64,000 bases of DNA from Musa acuminata AAA Group (GCF_036884655.1 NC_088345.1:29207001-29271000), one strand, 5' to 3'. Shown: positions 1 to 9,673, numbered from the stretch's first letter. The notes: generated from the sequence alone by a model not told the origin. Made by a program: numbers and translations.

Positions 1-2
1 GG

Positions 3-1296
3 CATATGGTTGACTTGAGGCTGAATTTAATTTCAGTTGGAAGGCTAGATGATGAAGATTATGATAGCAGATTTCACAAAGGGTAATGGAAGCTCAGTAA
101 GGGTTCTCTTGTTATAGCTAGTGGAAAGAAATGTCATACTTTGTACAGGTTGCAAGCTAAAGCTTATGGTGAGCAGTTAAATGCTACAGAAAAAGACTTC
201 AGTATGGAGTTGTGGCATAGGCGACTGGGACACATGAGCGAGAAGGGGCTGCAAGCTCTTTCCAAGAGAGAGGTATTGCCAGACCTCAGAGGTATACATC
301 TGAACCCTTGTATTGATTGTTTGATTGGTAAACAACATAGAGTTTCATTTGCTAGTCTTGCTTTGTTTAGAAAAATGCATGCCTTAGACCGTGTTTATAC
401 AGATGTATATGGTCCTTTGAGGACAAAAACTCCTAGTGGATCTGTTGATGTTCTTGGTATAAGGGGTGCAATTTATTTTGTCACTTTTATAGATGATTTT
501 TCCAGGAAAGTTTGGGCTTATGATTTGAAGACCAAAGATTAGGTTATTAATATCTTCGAAGAGTTTCATGTTAGGGTTGAAAGGGAGACAGAAAGGCAAT
601 TGAAATGCATAAGATCAGATAATGGTGGTGAGTATACAGGATTATTTAATGATTATTATAGGTGACATGGGATCCAACATGAGATGACAGTTTTTAGTAT
701 ACCTCAGCATAATGCAATTGCAGAGAGGATGAACCGCACCATCATGGAAAAGATCAGATGTATACTTTCACAGGCCAAGCTACCCAAAAGGTTTTGGGAT
801 GAGACTTTGAGGACTGCAGTTGATGTGATCAACTTATCACCATGTACAACCCTAGATGGTGATGTTGTAGAGCATGTATGGTCAGAGAAAAATATTTCCT
901 ACAAGCATTTGAGAGTGTTTGGTTGTTATTCATTTGCACATATTCCAGATAATGAGAGGTCCAAGCTGGATAGTAAGACTAAAGAATGTATTTTTCTTGG
1001 CTACTCACATGATCATTTTGGTTACAGGCTTTGGGATCTAGAAAAGTAGAAGGTGTTTAGAAGCAGAGACGTAGTCTTATTTGAGGATCACACTTTTGAA
1101 AATTTGAAAAAGAAGGCACCAGCCAATACTTCTGCAGAAGGATTAGCAGATTATGACCCAATTACTCCTCTAGTATATTAGGGTGATAGGGGAGATGTTC
1201 AGGAAGATAGTGTAGAGCTTGATGTTGATCTACCTGCAGGACATATTGAGCAAGAAGAAGTTGGAGAGCAACTTCCCGTAGAACCTCAGTTGAGAA
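3..1296 (+). pseudogene. Element A pol fragment: GAG-pre-integrase and integrase (broken)
   Basis: One reading frame (starting at base 3) runs through the segment. It contains the GAG-pre-integrase motif WHRRLGH at 213 with a following CxxC (CIDC), then an integrase core with YTDVYGP, TFIDDFSRKVW and SDNGGEY, and the C-terminal signature RVFGC. Integrase inserts the cDNA copy into host chromosomes. The frame has at least five in-frame stops: TAA near 81, TAG at 540-542, TGA near 663, TAG at 1047-1049 and TAG near 1179. Several fit CAG or CGA codons altered by C-to-T change. The protease and gag lie outside the window. The reading frame is broken by element B at 1296. Non-functional. Confidence 0.85.
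1292..1296. repeat. Target-site duplication of element B, left copy
   Basis: The 5-bp sequence gagaa precedes the first base of the B LTR and is repeated at 9674-9678 directly after the second LTR. A 5-bp duplication is standard for Copia integrase. Confidence 0.9.
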
Positions 1297-1484
1297 TGTT
1301 GAATCTCGGATTTTGATGATGAAATCAATTGATGGGTTAATTGATCTAATCCATATTATTGAAGTTAAGTGTGCAGGATTAACTATGATAGCCTGAAAAC
1401 ATAAAGCAAGGATACCGGAGTCAAGTTCGATGGACGTTTGAGAGTCCGAAGATTCGTCGGGAATGTTGCCGGAACTAGCCGAGA

Positions 1485-1790
1485 ATGAGTAGGGAGCTTG
1501 CCGAAGGGTTTTCGGAAGCTCGTCAGAAGGTACGTCGGAAGTTCACAGAGCTCACCGAGAAAGATCGTAGCTTGCCAAAGAAGCTCGTCAGAACTCGCCA
1601 AGATCAAATCGTGAAGTCTAGGAGCTTGCCGGGAGTCCGTAGAATGGTTTCCGAAAGTTTATCGGAAGACCACCGGAAGTTCGCCGAAAGCTCGTCGGAA
1701 GAAGTCTTGACTTGCGAACTTTTTAATAGCTTAGGAAATGTCTTTAAATTCGTAGTTAGCATGTTAATTAGGGTTAGAATTAGGTGTTAA
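1485..1790 (+). other. Open frame inside the U3 of element B's 5' LTR
   Basis: A 101-codon frame starting at ATG lies upstream of the LTR's TATA box. It is rich in Arg, Ser, Glu and Lys and includes RSLPKKLVRTRQ and SLPGVRRMVSES. The corresponding frame is open in the 3' LTR (8705-9010) and in solo LTR G (minus strand, 45164-45457), and the RSLPKKLVGTRQ stretch recurs in LTRs of J and I. No known domain is recognised. It overlaps a degenerate repeat with a period near a multiple of three, so openness may partly be a by-product of the repeat. No expression evidence can be drawn from sequence. Confidence 0.4.
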
Positions 1791-1880
1791 TCCTATAACC
1801 CAAGTAGGGGCCAATTGGGCCCGAGTTCGGACTGGTTTGGGCCATGTTTGGAGCCCAACCAGTGAGCTGAAATAGTGTAG

Positions 1881-1989
1881 GCGGTGGCATCGCCAGATTA
1901 AGCGATGGGACCGCCCAGAACCCGAGAACTGAGCGGTGGCACCGCCAGTACACTATCAGTGTCAGACACTGATAAGCGGTGGCACCGCC
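1881..1989 (+). repeat. Array of near-palindromic GGCGGTGGCACCGCC boxes (LTR B)
   Basis: Boxes GCGGTGGCATCGCC (1881), GCGATGGGACCGCC (1902), GCGGTGGCACCGCC (1933) and GCGGTGGCACCGCC (1976) lie 60 to 170 bp upstream of the TATA box. Between the last two is a perfect inverted repeat at 1954-1974 (arms TATCAGTGTC / GACACTGATA around one A). The arrangement suggests transcription-factor or silencing sites, but no factor is identified. Confidence 0.75.
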
Positions 1990-2049
1990 AGCCTCGGAAA
2001 CCCAAGAGAATTGAAAATTTCGAGCCCAAATTTAAATCCTCTTGGGGCC

Positions 2050-2057
2050 TATAAATA
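2050..2057 (+). promoter_or_regulatory. TATA box of LTR B
   Basis: TATAAATA followed by CCCC, downstream of the GC box array. The same motif and spacing occur in the other SIRE-type LTRs here. It likely sets the start of retrotransposon RNA and hence the U3/R border about 30 bp downstream. Confidence 0.7.
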
Positions 2058-2537
2058 CCCCTCAATTCTTAGCTGAGATTACAACTTTTGTGAAAGCAAT
2101 AGATTGAGATAAAGGTCTTAGAAAAGTCTCTAGCGAGTTTTGTCTTAAATTGCTTGAGTGTTCACCTCCGTCTTCCTCTTCAAAAATTGTAAGAGTGTAA
2201 ACCACTTGTAAAAGGTTGTAAGAGGGGTATTTGTCCTTCCCCTTCAAAGAGATTTGCTAGTGGAAGCTGGGAGCCTCATTGAAGAAGGCTTCGCAAGTGG
2301 ATGTAGGTCATTTAACCGAACCACTTTAAATTGGCGTGTTCATTGAATGTGTGAGTACTTACTTTTCTGCAATCGTTATCTACACAGCAGCAAGTTTCTA
2401 GTTTTTAATTTACTCAAGTTACAATCAAAGCGAAATCTCCTTGCATTTTGCGGAATCATTTTCGAACTTACAAGTTTTAATCCGCTACACCAATTCACCC
2501 CCCTCTCCCCTCTTAGTGCCGCTCCGATCCTAACAAT

Positions 2538-2549
2538 TGGTATCAGAGC
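2538..2549 (+). other. Primer binding site of element B
   Basis: TGGTATCAGAGC, three bases after the LTR end, is complementary to the 3' end of plant initiator methionine tRNA and primes minus-strand cDNA synthesis. Confidence 0.9.
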
Positions 2550-2587
2550 GAGGCTCACTCTCATATTTGGTTTAATACCCAAGAGAG

Positions 2588-4201
2588 ATGGCTTACTCTG
2601 GCAAACATGAGGGTCATTCTATCACACGTCCACCTATGTTTAATGGGTCAGATTATACGTATTGGAAGACTCGTATGAGGATCTTCCTCATTTCCATGGA
2701 TTTCGAGCTTTGGATTATTGTCGAAAATGGATTTCACAAATCTTCTCTTCCGATGAGCGAATGGAATGAATCAGAGAAAAAGGTTTTGCTTTAAATGCAA
2801 GGGCTATGACTGCCTTGTTTTGTGCACTAGACAAAAATGAGTTTAATCGTGTTTCAATTTGTGATTCGGCTTTTGATATTTGGAGAACTCTTGAGGTCAC
2901 TCATGAAGGCACTAGCCGAGTGAAAGAGTCCAAAATCAACATCCTTGTGCACTCTTATGAACTTTTCTGAATGAAACCAAGTGAGTCCATCAAAGACATG
3001 TACACCCATTTCATGGATGTCATCAATGGACTCAAAGCTCTTGGTAATGATTTTTCTAACTTTGAACTAGTAAATAAAATCTTAAGATCCCTTCCTAAAA
3101 GTTGGGATCCAAAAGTTACGGTCATTCAAGAGGCCAAGGACCTTAAAACATTCCCTCTTGAAGAACTTATTGGGTCTCTAATGACCTACGAAATGACATG
3201 TCAAGATCATGACGAGCTCGAGAACCCCCTTCCAAAGAACAGGAAGGATATGACACTCAAATCATAAGAAGATCACTTGAAAGGAACATCAAGTGACGAG
3301 GACAATGAAAATGACATTGTACTTTTGACTCAAAAATTTAAAAAATTTTTAAGAAAGAATAAATTTAAAAATAATACAAAAAATAAATTTGAACACAAGA
3401 AGGACCAAGTTATTTGCTATGAGTGCAAAAAACCGGGACACTACAAGAACGATTGTCCCCAAGCCAAAAAGAGATATGCTATGAATGCAAGAATGCAAGA
3501 AGCCGGGACATTTAAAAAATGAATGCCCCCAAGCCAAGAAGAAGCAACCGAAGAAGAAGAAAGCTCTAAAAGCAACTTGGGATGATTTAAGTGATTCCGA
3601 AAGTGAAGAAGCTAGCAACAAAGAGGAGGCAAACTTCATGCTAATGGCTTTAGGAGAAGATTTATCTTTTGAAGAACTCTCTATCGCTTTTCATGAATTA
3701 TCTGATGAATGTAGAACTATTAGTAAGAAGTTAAATATCTTAAAGAAAGAGCATGTCTTACTACAAAATAAGTTTGATAGTCTTCAAAATCCTCCATGTT
3801 CTAAGTGTGAGCATTTAGAAGCAATAAAAAATAAAAATTTGTTACTTAAAGAAACCTTAAACAAGTTTAAGGTCAGTAGCAAAGGATTAGACATGATCCT
3901 TGCAAACAAGGGTCACATTGCAAATACAAGTGGAATTGGATTTGTAAAAGGATCACATCAAAATCCTACCACTTTCATAAAAGGACCTACATTGCATGTT
4001 TCATCTTATATGAAATGCAACTTTTGTTGTAAATCCGGACATATTGCCTACAAATGTTCGTTTAGGAAAATTAGTCCACATAAATTAATATGGGTTCCTA
4101 AAGGAACTATAAATAATTCAATAATGAATAACAAAATTAGTGGATCAATTTTTGAGGCACCCAAAATCAAATGGGTACCTAAAAATCATCCTCTTTTGTA
4201 G
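2588..4201 (+). pseudogene. Element B gag (broken), with duplicated zinc knuckle
   Basis: Gag forms the virus-like particle and binds RNA. The start ATG at 2588 opens a sequence with the UBN2/DUF4219-like motif YTYWKTRMR. A one-base loss in the T-run near 2785 shifts the frame. TGA at 2968-2970 replaces an Arg codon and a TAA sits at 3265-3267. A CCHC knuckle (CYECKKPGHYKNDC) lies near 3417-3460, followed at once by a duplicated, frameshifted copy (CKKPGHLKNEC, near 3490-3523). A coiled-coil segment with HELSDECRTISKKLNILKKEH and a second-type knuckle (CNFCCKSGHIAYKC, about 4017-4058) follow. The frame ends at TAG 4199-4201, after which protease continues in the same frame. Confidence 0.85.
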
Positions 4202-7200
4202 ACAAACCCACAAGCTAGGAGCAAGAGATGGTATCTCGATAGTGGATGCTCAAGACATATGACTGGAGATCCATCTCATTTCTCTATACTCACTAGCAAA
4301 GAAGAAGGGTACGTCAATTTCGGAGACAACAACAAAGGCAAAATCATTGGCAAGGGAACCATAGGTAACAAATTAAGTTTTTTTATTGATGTATTACTTA
4401 TTGATAGATTGAAACATAATCTCTTGAGTATTAGTCAATTATGTGATAAGGTTATATCGTTAGATTTGAATCAAATATGTGTATTATTGAAAAACCAAAC
4501 AATAACATGACTATGATTGCATTAAAACAAAATAATGTCTATACCATCAATCTTGATGAACTAAGTAATGAAATGTGCTTCTCTGCTCTAAATGATGATG
4601 CTTGGCTTTGGCATAGGAGATTAGGCCATGCAAGCATGAAACTAATATCTAAGATATCATCTAGAGAATTAGTACGAGGGATTCCAAATATGAAGTTTAT
4701 TAAGGACAAAGTATATGATGCATGTCAACTAGGTAAACAAATAAAAACTAGTTTCAAACCAAAAAATCAAATTAGCACCACTAGAACATTACAATTGATC
4801 CATTTAGACTTATTTGGACCAATTGACACAACAAGTCTAGGAGGAAGCAAATATGCATTTGTAATTGTGGATGACTATACTAGGTACACTTGGACCTATT
4901 TCTTAGTTCACAAAAGTGATTGTTTCAAGTGTTTCTCTAAATTTTGTAAAGTCACTCAAAACGTAAAAAGCTTCATGATTTCATCAATTCGGAGTGAACA
5001 TGGTGGCGAATTTTAAACCCGTGATTTCCAAAATCTTTGTGAAGTCAATGGATACAATCACAACTTCTCCACTCCAAGAAATCCTCAACAAAATGAAGTA
5101 GTTGAAAGAAAAAATAGAAACCTACAAGAAATGGCAAGAACTATGTTAAATGAACATAGTTTATCTAAGTATTTTTGGGCCAAAGCCGTGAATACAACTT
5201 GCTACATCATGAATAGGGTTCTAATAAGACTGTCTTCATCAAAAACTCCATATGAATTATGGAATAACAAAAAACTAAAATTTTCTTATTTTAAAGTTTT
5301 CGGTTGCAAATGCTTTATTTTGAATGAAAAGGATGCCTTAGGAAAATTTGATGCTAAATCCGATGAAGGTATCTTTCTTGGTTAATCTTCCGTTTCTAAG
5401 GCTTTTTATGTTTTTAACAAGAGAACCTTAGTTATAGAAGAGTCTATTCATGTAGTTTTTAATGAAATTTCTGATTTAAAGAAAAATAATTTTGATGATG
5501 ATTTTGGTTTTGATAATTTGAATTTAAATTAACCCCCTCCTCAAAATAGCAACTTGGATGTATCTTCTTCCGAAATTTCCTTACCCAGGAATGAAAGTAT
5601 ATAGATGCTCATCCAAAGGAGCTAATTATAGGAGATACATCAAAAGGGGTTCAAACTCGTTCTTCTTTCAAGAATTTTTGTGCTAACGCCGCCTTCCTTT
5701 CTCAAATCGAACCTAAATGCATTGACGAGGCCTTAAAAGATGATTTTTGGGTCATTGCAATGCATGAGAAATTGAACCAATTTGAGAGGAATGAGGTATG
5801 GAAGCTTGTTCCTAGACCTAGTGACCATTTAGTCATTGGTACTAAATGGGTCTTTAGAAACAAGCAAGACGAATGCGGTATCGTGGTTAGAAACAAGGCT
5901 AGATTAGTGACCAAAGGTTTCAACCAAAAAGAAGGTATCGACTACGAAGAAACCTTCGCTCCTATGGCAAGATTAGAAGCCATAAGGATGCTCCTTGCCT
6001 ATGCTAGTAGTAATAATTTTAAACTATTTCAAATGGATATCAAAAGTGCCTTCTTGAATGGTTTTATTTCCGAAGAAGTATATGTCGAACAACCTCCTGG
6101 ATTTGAAAACTCTCTTCTTCCTAATCATATATTCAAATTGACTAAGGCTCTCTATGGCTTGAAACAAGCTCCTAGAGCTTTGTATAAAAGGCTTAGTTCC
6201 TTTCTTATTTTAAATAATTTTACCAAAGGCAATGTTGATACTACATTGTTTATCAAACACTTTGAAAATAATTTTCTTATTATGAAAATTTATGTTGACG
6301 ATATTATTTTTGGTTCATTGGATGAACCACTATGTGAATCATTTGTCAAATGTATGAATCATGAATTTGAAATGAGTTTAATGGGTGAATTAACCTTCTT
6401 TTTAGGATTACAAATCAAACAACTTAGTGATGGTATATTTCTTAACCAATCTAAATATACATTAGAATTGTTAAAATGATTTAACATGAATATTTCAAAA
6501 GCGATAAACACCCCTATGAGTACTTCGACTAAGTTAGATATGGATGAAAATAGTAAAAATTTCGATCAAAAAATATATAGGGGAATGATAGGTAGTCTAC
6601 TCTACCTCACCGTGACTAGACCGGATATCATGTTTAGTGTAGGACTTTACGCTAGATTTCAATCTAATCCTAAATTATCTTATCTTAAGAGTGTTAAAAG
6701 AATATTTATATATCTTAAAGGAACTCCAAATTTAGGATTGTGGTATCTAAAATATGATAAATTCGATTTAATAGCTTATGCAGATGCCGATTTTGGCGGA
6801 TGCAGGATAGATAGAAAAAGTACATCCGGAACATGCCAATTTTTAAGACCGGCACTTGTTTCTTGGACTTCCAAGAAACAAAATTCAGTTGCACTATCTA
6901 CGGCGGAAGCCGAATACATTGCTGCAAGTGCATACTGTGCACAAGTTGTTTGGATGAAAAATACATTAGAAGACTATGAAATTCACTTGAAAAATATTCC
7001 CATAAAATGTGATAATATAAGTGCCATATGTCTTACCAAAAATCCAATTTAACACTCTAGAACTAAGCATATCGATATTAGGCATCATTTCATACGCGAT
7101 CAAGTCCTTAACAATAATGTCGTTCTAGAATTTATTGACACAAAGCATCAATTAGCAGACATTTTTACAAAAGCCTTAAATGAAGACCAATTTGAATTCA

Positions 7201-7235
7201 TTAGAAGGGAACTAAGCATGTTAAATTGTCCCTGA
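4202..7235 (+). pseudogene. Element B pol: PR-INT-RT-RNase H (broken)
   Basis: Domains in order: aspartic protease with LDSGCSRHM (about 4235), GAG-pre-integrase WHRRLGHAS (about 4609), integrase core HLDLFGP...VDDYTRY...HGGEF, RT with YVDD at 6291-6302, and RNase H with STAEAEY (about 6898). A frameshift lies near 4450. Stops occur at 5014 (CAA to TAA), near 5383, 5530 and 5602, at 6477 (CGA to TGA) and 7050 (CAA to TAA). The frame ends at TGA 7233-7235 after the family's usual MLNCP. The related intact frame of element C (993 codons from protease onward) shows what is broken. Not functional. Confidence 0.88.
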
Positions 7236-7538
7236 AAATAAGCTTGTTTGAATGTATTTTTTGAAAAATGTCTCATCCTTGTTCCATTCTTTTGTGGATT
7301 TGATTTCATCCTTCTCTTTCGATTCCAAATGATATATTAAAGTACAACCCAATATCTTAACTTATCTTGAGTCAAACACCTCTGAAAAATAAAAGGGGGG
7401 AAGAAAGAATTTTTTTTGTTCTCCTCCGCGGCATGCTAGTGGTGGCATCGCCAGAACCGGCAGTAGCACCGCCTGAGCGCTCGGGCGCTAGGCGGTGGCA
7501 CTCGTTTTGGTGGTGGTGACACCACCCCCAACCCGTGA

Positions 7539-7727
7539 GAAACTGGCTCAAGCTCTCCCACGAACCTTTTGAAGGAATTGTATCAGGTCAAATCACAGCA
7601 AAACCAACTTAAATCGCAGCAAGAACAAATTCAAATCCAGCATATTGAAATTTTGAAGGAACTACGACAAATGAATCAAAAAATAGATGTCATATATCAG
7701 CACTATGGATTACCTCCTAAGGATTAA
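7539..7727 (+). CDS. Gln-rich coiled-coil frame downstream of pol in B (remnant)
   Basis: A 62-codon open stretch directly follows an in-frame TGA (7536-7538) and ends at TAA 7725-7727. It begins ETGSSSPTNLLKELYQ, continues with heptad-like QNQLKSQQEQIQIQHIEI and ILKELRQMNQKID, and ends GLPPKD. It has no ATG at its left end, so it is probably the C-terminal remnant of a longer protein. Position after pol matches the third, envelope-like gene of SIRE elements, whose C-termini can form coiled coils, but no transmembrane segment or homology is recognised. It could also be a captured host fragment. It is absent from the same place in C and F. Confidence 0.4.
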   Translation, partial: ETGSSSPTNLLKELYQVKSQQNQLKSQQEQIQIQHIEILKELRQMNQKIDVIYQHYGLPPKD

Positions 7728-8022
7728 TCGATGTACCTTCTTATTCTGTTCTGATTACTCTTGATGTCAAGTTAGAAGTTTGTCATCCTCTTTTGAACGA
7801 AAACTGAACCTTCTTTTGTGATGCATTTTTAAATTCTGGATAAATGCTGATTTGTTATGGATGAATGCTGAATTTTTTTTTAAGATAAATTCTGGATAAA
7901 TATTTTTAGTGAGATTAATTTTGAATGATGAATTTTGTATGATTAATCTTAATGCTGAATTCTTTTTCTAATGATTTTATGATCACAGTTTGTGTGCTTC
8001 AAGTCTCATCTCCTTTTTGTTG

Positions 8023-8039
8023 ATTACAAAGGGGGAGAA
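8023..8039 (+). other. Upstream polypurine stretch of element B
   Basis: ACAAAGGGGGAGAAG lies about 480 bp before the 3' LTR, in addition to the LTR-adjacent polypurine tract. The same ACAAAGGGGGAGAA core recurs in C, F, H and I. Confidence 0.6.
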
Positions 8040-8502
8040 GTGATGACTTGTGCTATTTCGATAGCATGACTTAATGAAAATATCTTATGCGCATCGATAG
8101 CATGACTTATATGAATTGTAAAAGCTTGTGTAATACAAATGTCTTATATGCCTTGTAAAATCTTTGAGTATATCGCAAGTTCTTAGATTGGTTGATCATA
8201 TGAAATCATGCCTCACATTTATATCATGAAATTCATGTTGAAAATTTTTATCTCTCATCGTAGTGAAAATTGTCCCTTATCATTTGACTTGAAAATGATT
8301 TTCATAGCTGGAAATTATGAGAAATACGAAGTTTTATATTTGCTCATGCTTAATGAAAATAATGATAAGTTCAACGATTAGAACTTATCGGTTTATGCTT
8401 GAATTCAAAGGGATGGAATTCAAGTGTTTTTATCTTCTCATAATATGACATATAGATAGGGGGAGTTATGTTTAACTCCGTCATCAATTGATTGTCATCA
8501 TC

Positions 8503-8516
8503 AAAAAGGGGGAGAT
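8503..8516 (+). other. Polypurine tract of element B
   Basis: AAAAAGGGGGAGAT directly precedes the 3' LTR and would prime plus-strand cDNA synthesis. Confidence 0.85.
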
Positions 8517-8704
8517 CATTGAATCTCAGATTTTGATGATGAAATCAATTAATGGGTTAATTGATTTAATCCATATTATTAAAGTTAAGTGTGCAGGATT
8601 AACTACGATAGCCTGAAAACATAAAGCAAGGATACCAGAGTCAAGTTCGATGGACGTTTGAGAGTCCGAAGATTCGTCAGGAATGTTGCCGGAACTAGCC
8701 GAGA

Positions 8705-9010
8705 ATGAGTAGGGAGCTTGCCGAAGGGTTTTCGGAAGCTCGCCGGAAGGTACATCGGAAGTTCGTGGAGCTCACCGAGAAATATCGTAGCTTGCCGAAG
8801 AAGCTCGTCGGAACTCGCCAAGATCAAATCGTGAAGTCTAGGAGCTTGCCGGGAGTCCGTAGAATGGTTTCCGAAAGTTTATCGAAAGACCACCGGAAGT
8901 TCATCGGAAGCTCGTCGGAAGAAGTCTTGACTTGCGGACTTTGTAATAGCTTAGGAAATGTCTTTAAATTCTTAGTTAGCACGTTAATTAGGGTTAGGAT
9001 TAGGTGTTAA
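8705..9010 (+). other. Open frame inside the U3 of element B's 3' LTR
   Basis: The 101-codon partner of the frame at 1485-1790 has the same start and stop positions and several amino-acid differences, but no stop or frameshift. It includes RSLPKKLVGTRQ. The two LTRs have diverged since insertion, yet the frame stayed open while pol of the same element acquired many stops. Confidence 0.4.
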
Positions 9011-9226
9011 TCCTATAACCCAAGTAAGGGCCAATTGGGCCCGAGTTCGGATTGGTTTGAGCCACGTTTGGAGCCCAACCAGTGAGCTGAAATAGTGTAG
9101 GCGGTGGCATCGCCCAGAACCCGAGAACTGAGCGGTGGCACCGCCGGACTGGGCGGTGGTACTGCCGGCCTCGGAAACCCAAGATAATTCAAAATTTGGA
9201 GCCCAAATTTGAATCCTCTTGGGGCC

Positions 9227-9234
9227 TATAAATA
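9227..9234 (+). promoter_or_regulatory. TATA box of 3' LTR of B
   Basis: TATAAATA in the context CCTATAAATACCCC, as in the 5' LTR. It points rightwards towards the element A remnant. Confidence 0.6.
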
Positions 9235-9616
9235 CCCCTCAATTCTCAGCTGAGATTACAACTTTTGTGAATGCAATAGATTGAGATATAGGTCTTAGAA
9301 AAGTCTCTAGCGAGTCTTGTCTTAAATTGCTTGAGTGTTCACCTTCGTCTTCCTCTTCAAAAATTGTAAGAGTGTGAACCACTTGTAAAATGTTATAAGA
9401 GGGGTATTTGTCCTTCCCCTTCAAAGAGATTTGTTAGTGGAAGTTGGGAGCCTCATTGAAGAAGGCTTTGTAAGTGGATGTAGGTCATTTGATCGAACCA
9501 CTTTAAATTGGCGTGTTCATTGAATGTGTGAGTACTTACTTTTCTGTAATCGTTATCTACACAACAGCAAGTTTCCGATTTTTACTTTACTCAAGTTACA
9601 ATCAAACCTGCCCCCA

Positions 9617-9642
9617 CCCCCCCCCCCCCCCCCCCCCCCCCC
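9617..9642 (+). repeat. Poly(C) tract of 26 bases
   Basis: An uninterrupted C run inside the U5 end of the 3' LTR. Other LTRs of the family have 6 to 13 C or G at this place, so this is an expanded allele, or an assembly-sensitive homopolymer. Confidence 0.85.
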
Positions 9643-9673
9643 GCCTCCTTTTAGTGCCGCTCCGATCCTAATA

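Larger units (their letters stand above)
1..1296 (+). mobile_element. Element A: Tork-like Copia retrotransposon, left segment
   Basis: This is the internal part of a Copia element that began before the window. It stops at 1296, where element B is inserted with the 5-bp duplication gagaa (1292-1296 and 9674-9678). Element A resumes at 9674 and ends in a 3' LTR near 11256. The Tork assignment rests on the integrase and RT sequence style and the 3' LTR, and is an inference. The order GAG-pre-integrase, integrase, RT is directly readable. Confidence 0.85.
1297..2535 (+). repeat. 5' LTR of element B
   Basis: It starts TGTTGAATCTCGG and ends CCTAACA, directly before the primer site. In order it holds a CpG-rich region of degenerate CGCCGGAAGYTCG-type repeats (about 1425-1715) with an open frame (1485-1790), an array of GGCGGTGGCACCGCC-like boxes (1881-1989), a TATA box at 2050-2057, the transcribed region, and a C-rich tract before CTCTTAGTGCCG at the end. 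The paired LTR at 8517-9673 lines up over its length except for a deletion near its end. Confidence 0.92.
7236..8516 (+). other. Element B post-pol region
   Basis: About 1.3 kb lies between pol and the 3' LTR. It holds a GC box cluster (7440-7530) resembling the U3 boxes, a 62-codon coiled-coil frame (7539-7727), then AT-rich sequence without a long frame, a polypurine stretch at about 8023-8039 and the LTR-proximal polypurine tract. SIRE elements often carry an envelope-like gene here. No full envelope-like gene is visible. Confidence 0.75.
1297..9673 (+). mobile_element. Element B: complete SIRE/Maximus-like Copia, nested in A
   Basis: Two long LTRs (1297-2535 and 8517-9673) flank a tRNA-iMet type primer site, gag, protease, integrase, RT, RNase H, a long 3' region and a polypurine tract, bounded by the duplication gagaa. 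The order PR-INT-RT-RH defines Copia. The gag coiled-coil region with two kinds of zinc knuckle, the 1.2-kb LTRs and the extended 3' region point to the SIRE/Maximus lineage. The element carries many stops and some frameshifts and is dead. The second LTR has lost its terminal TG (now CA) and ends TA instead of CA. Confidence 0.92.
8517..9673 (+). repeat. 3' LTR of element B
   Basis: It aligns with 1297-2535. It begins CATTGAATCTC, where the family has TGTTGAATCTC, so the terminal TG was lost by two transitions. The U3 open frame (8705-9010), GC boxes (9100-9168) and TATA box (9227-9234) are kept. Near its end roughly 80 bp present in the 5' LTR are missing and replaced by an uninterrupted run of 26 C (9617-9642). 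It ends CCTAATA instead of CCTAACA, followed by duplication gagaa. Confidence 0.9.

Noticed and set aside
2538..2549. tRNA-like matches next to LTRs as tRNA genes
   Set aside because: Only 12-14 bases complementary to tRNA-iMet are present; they are primer sites, not tRNA genes.
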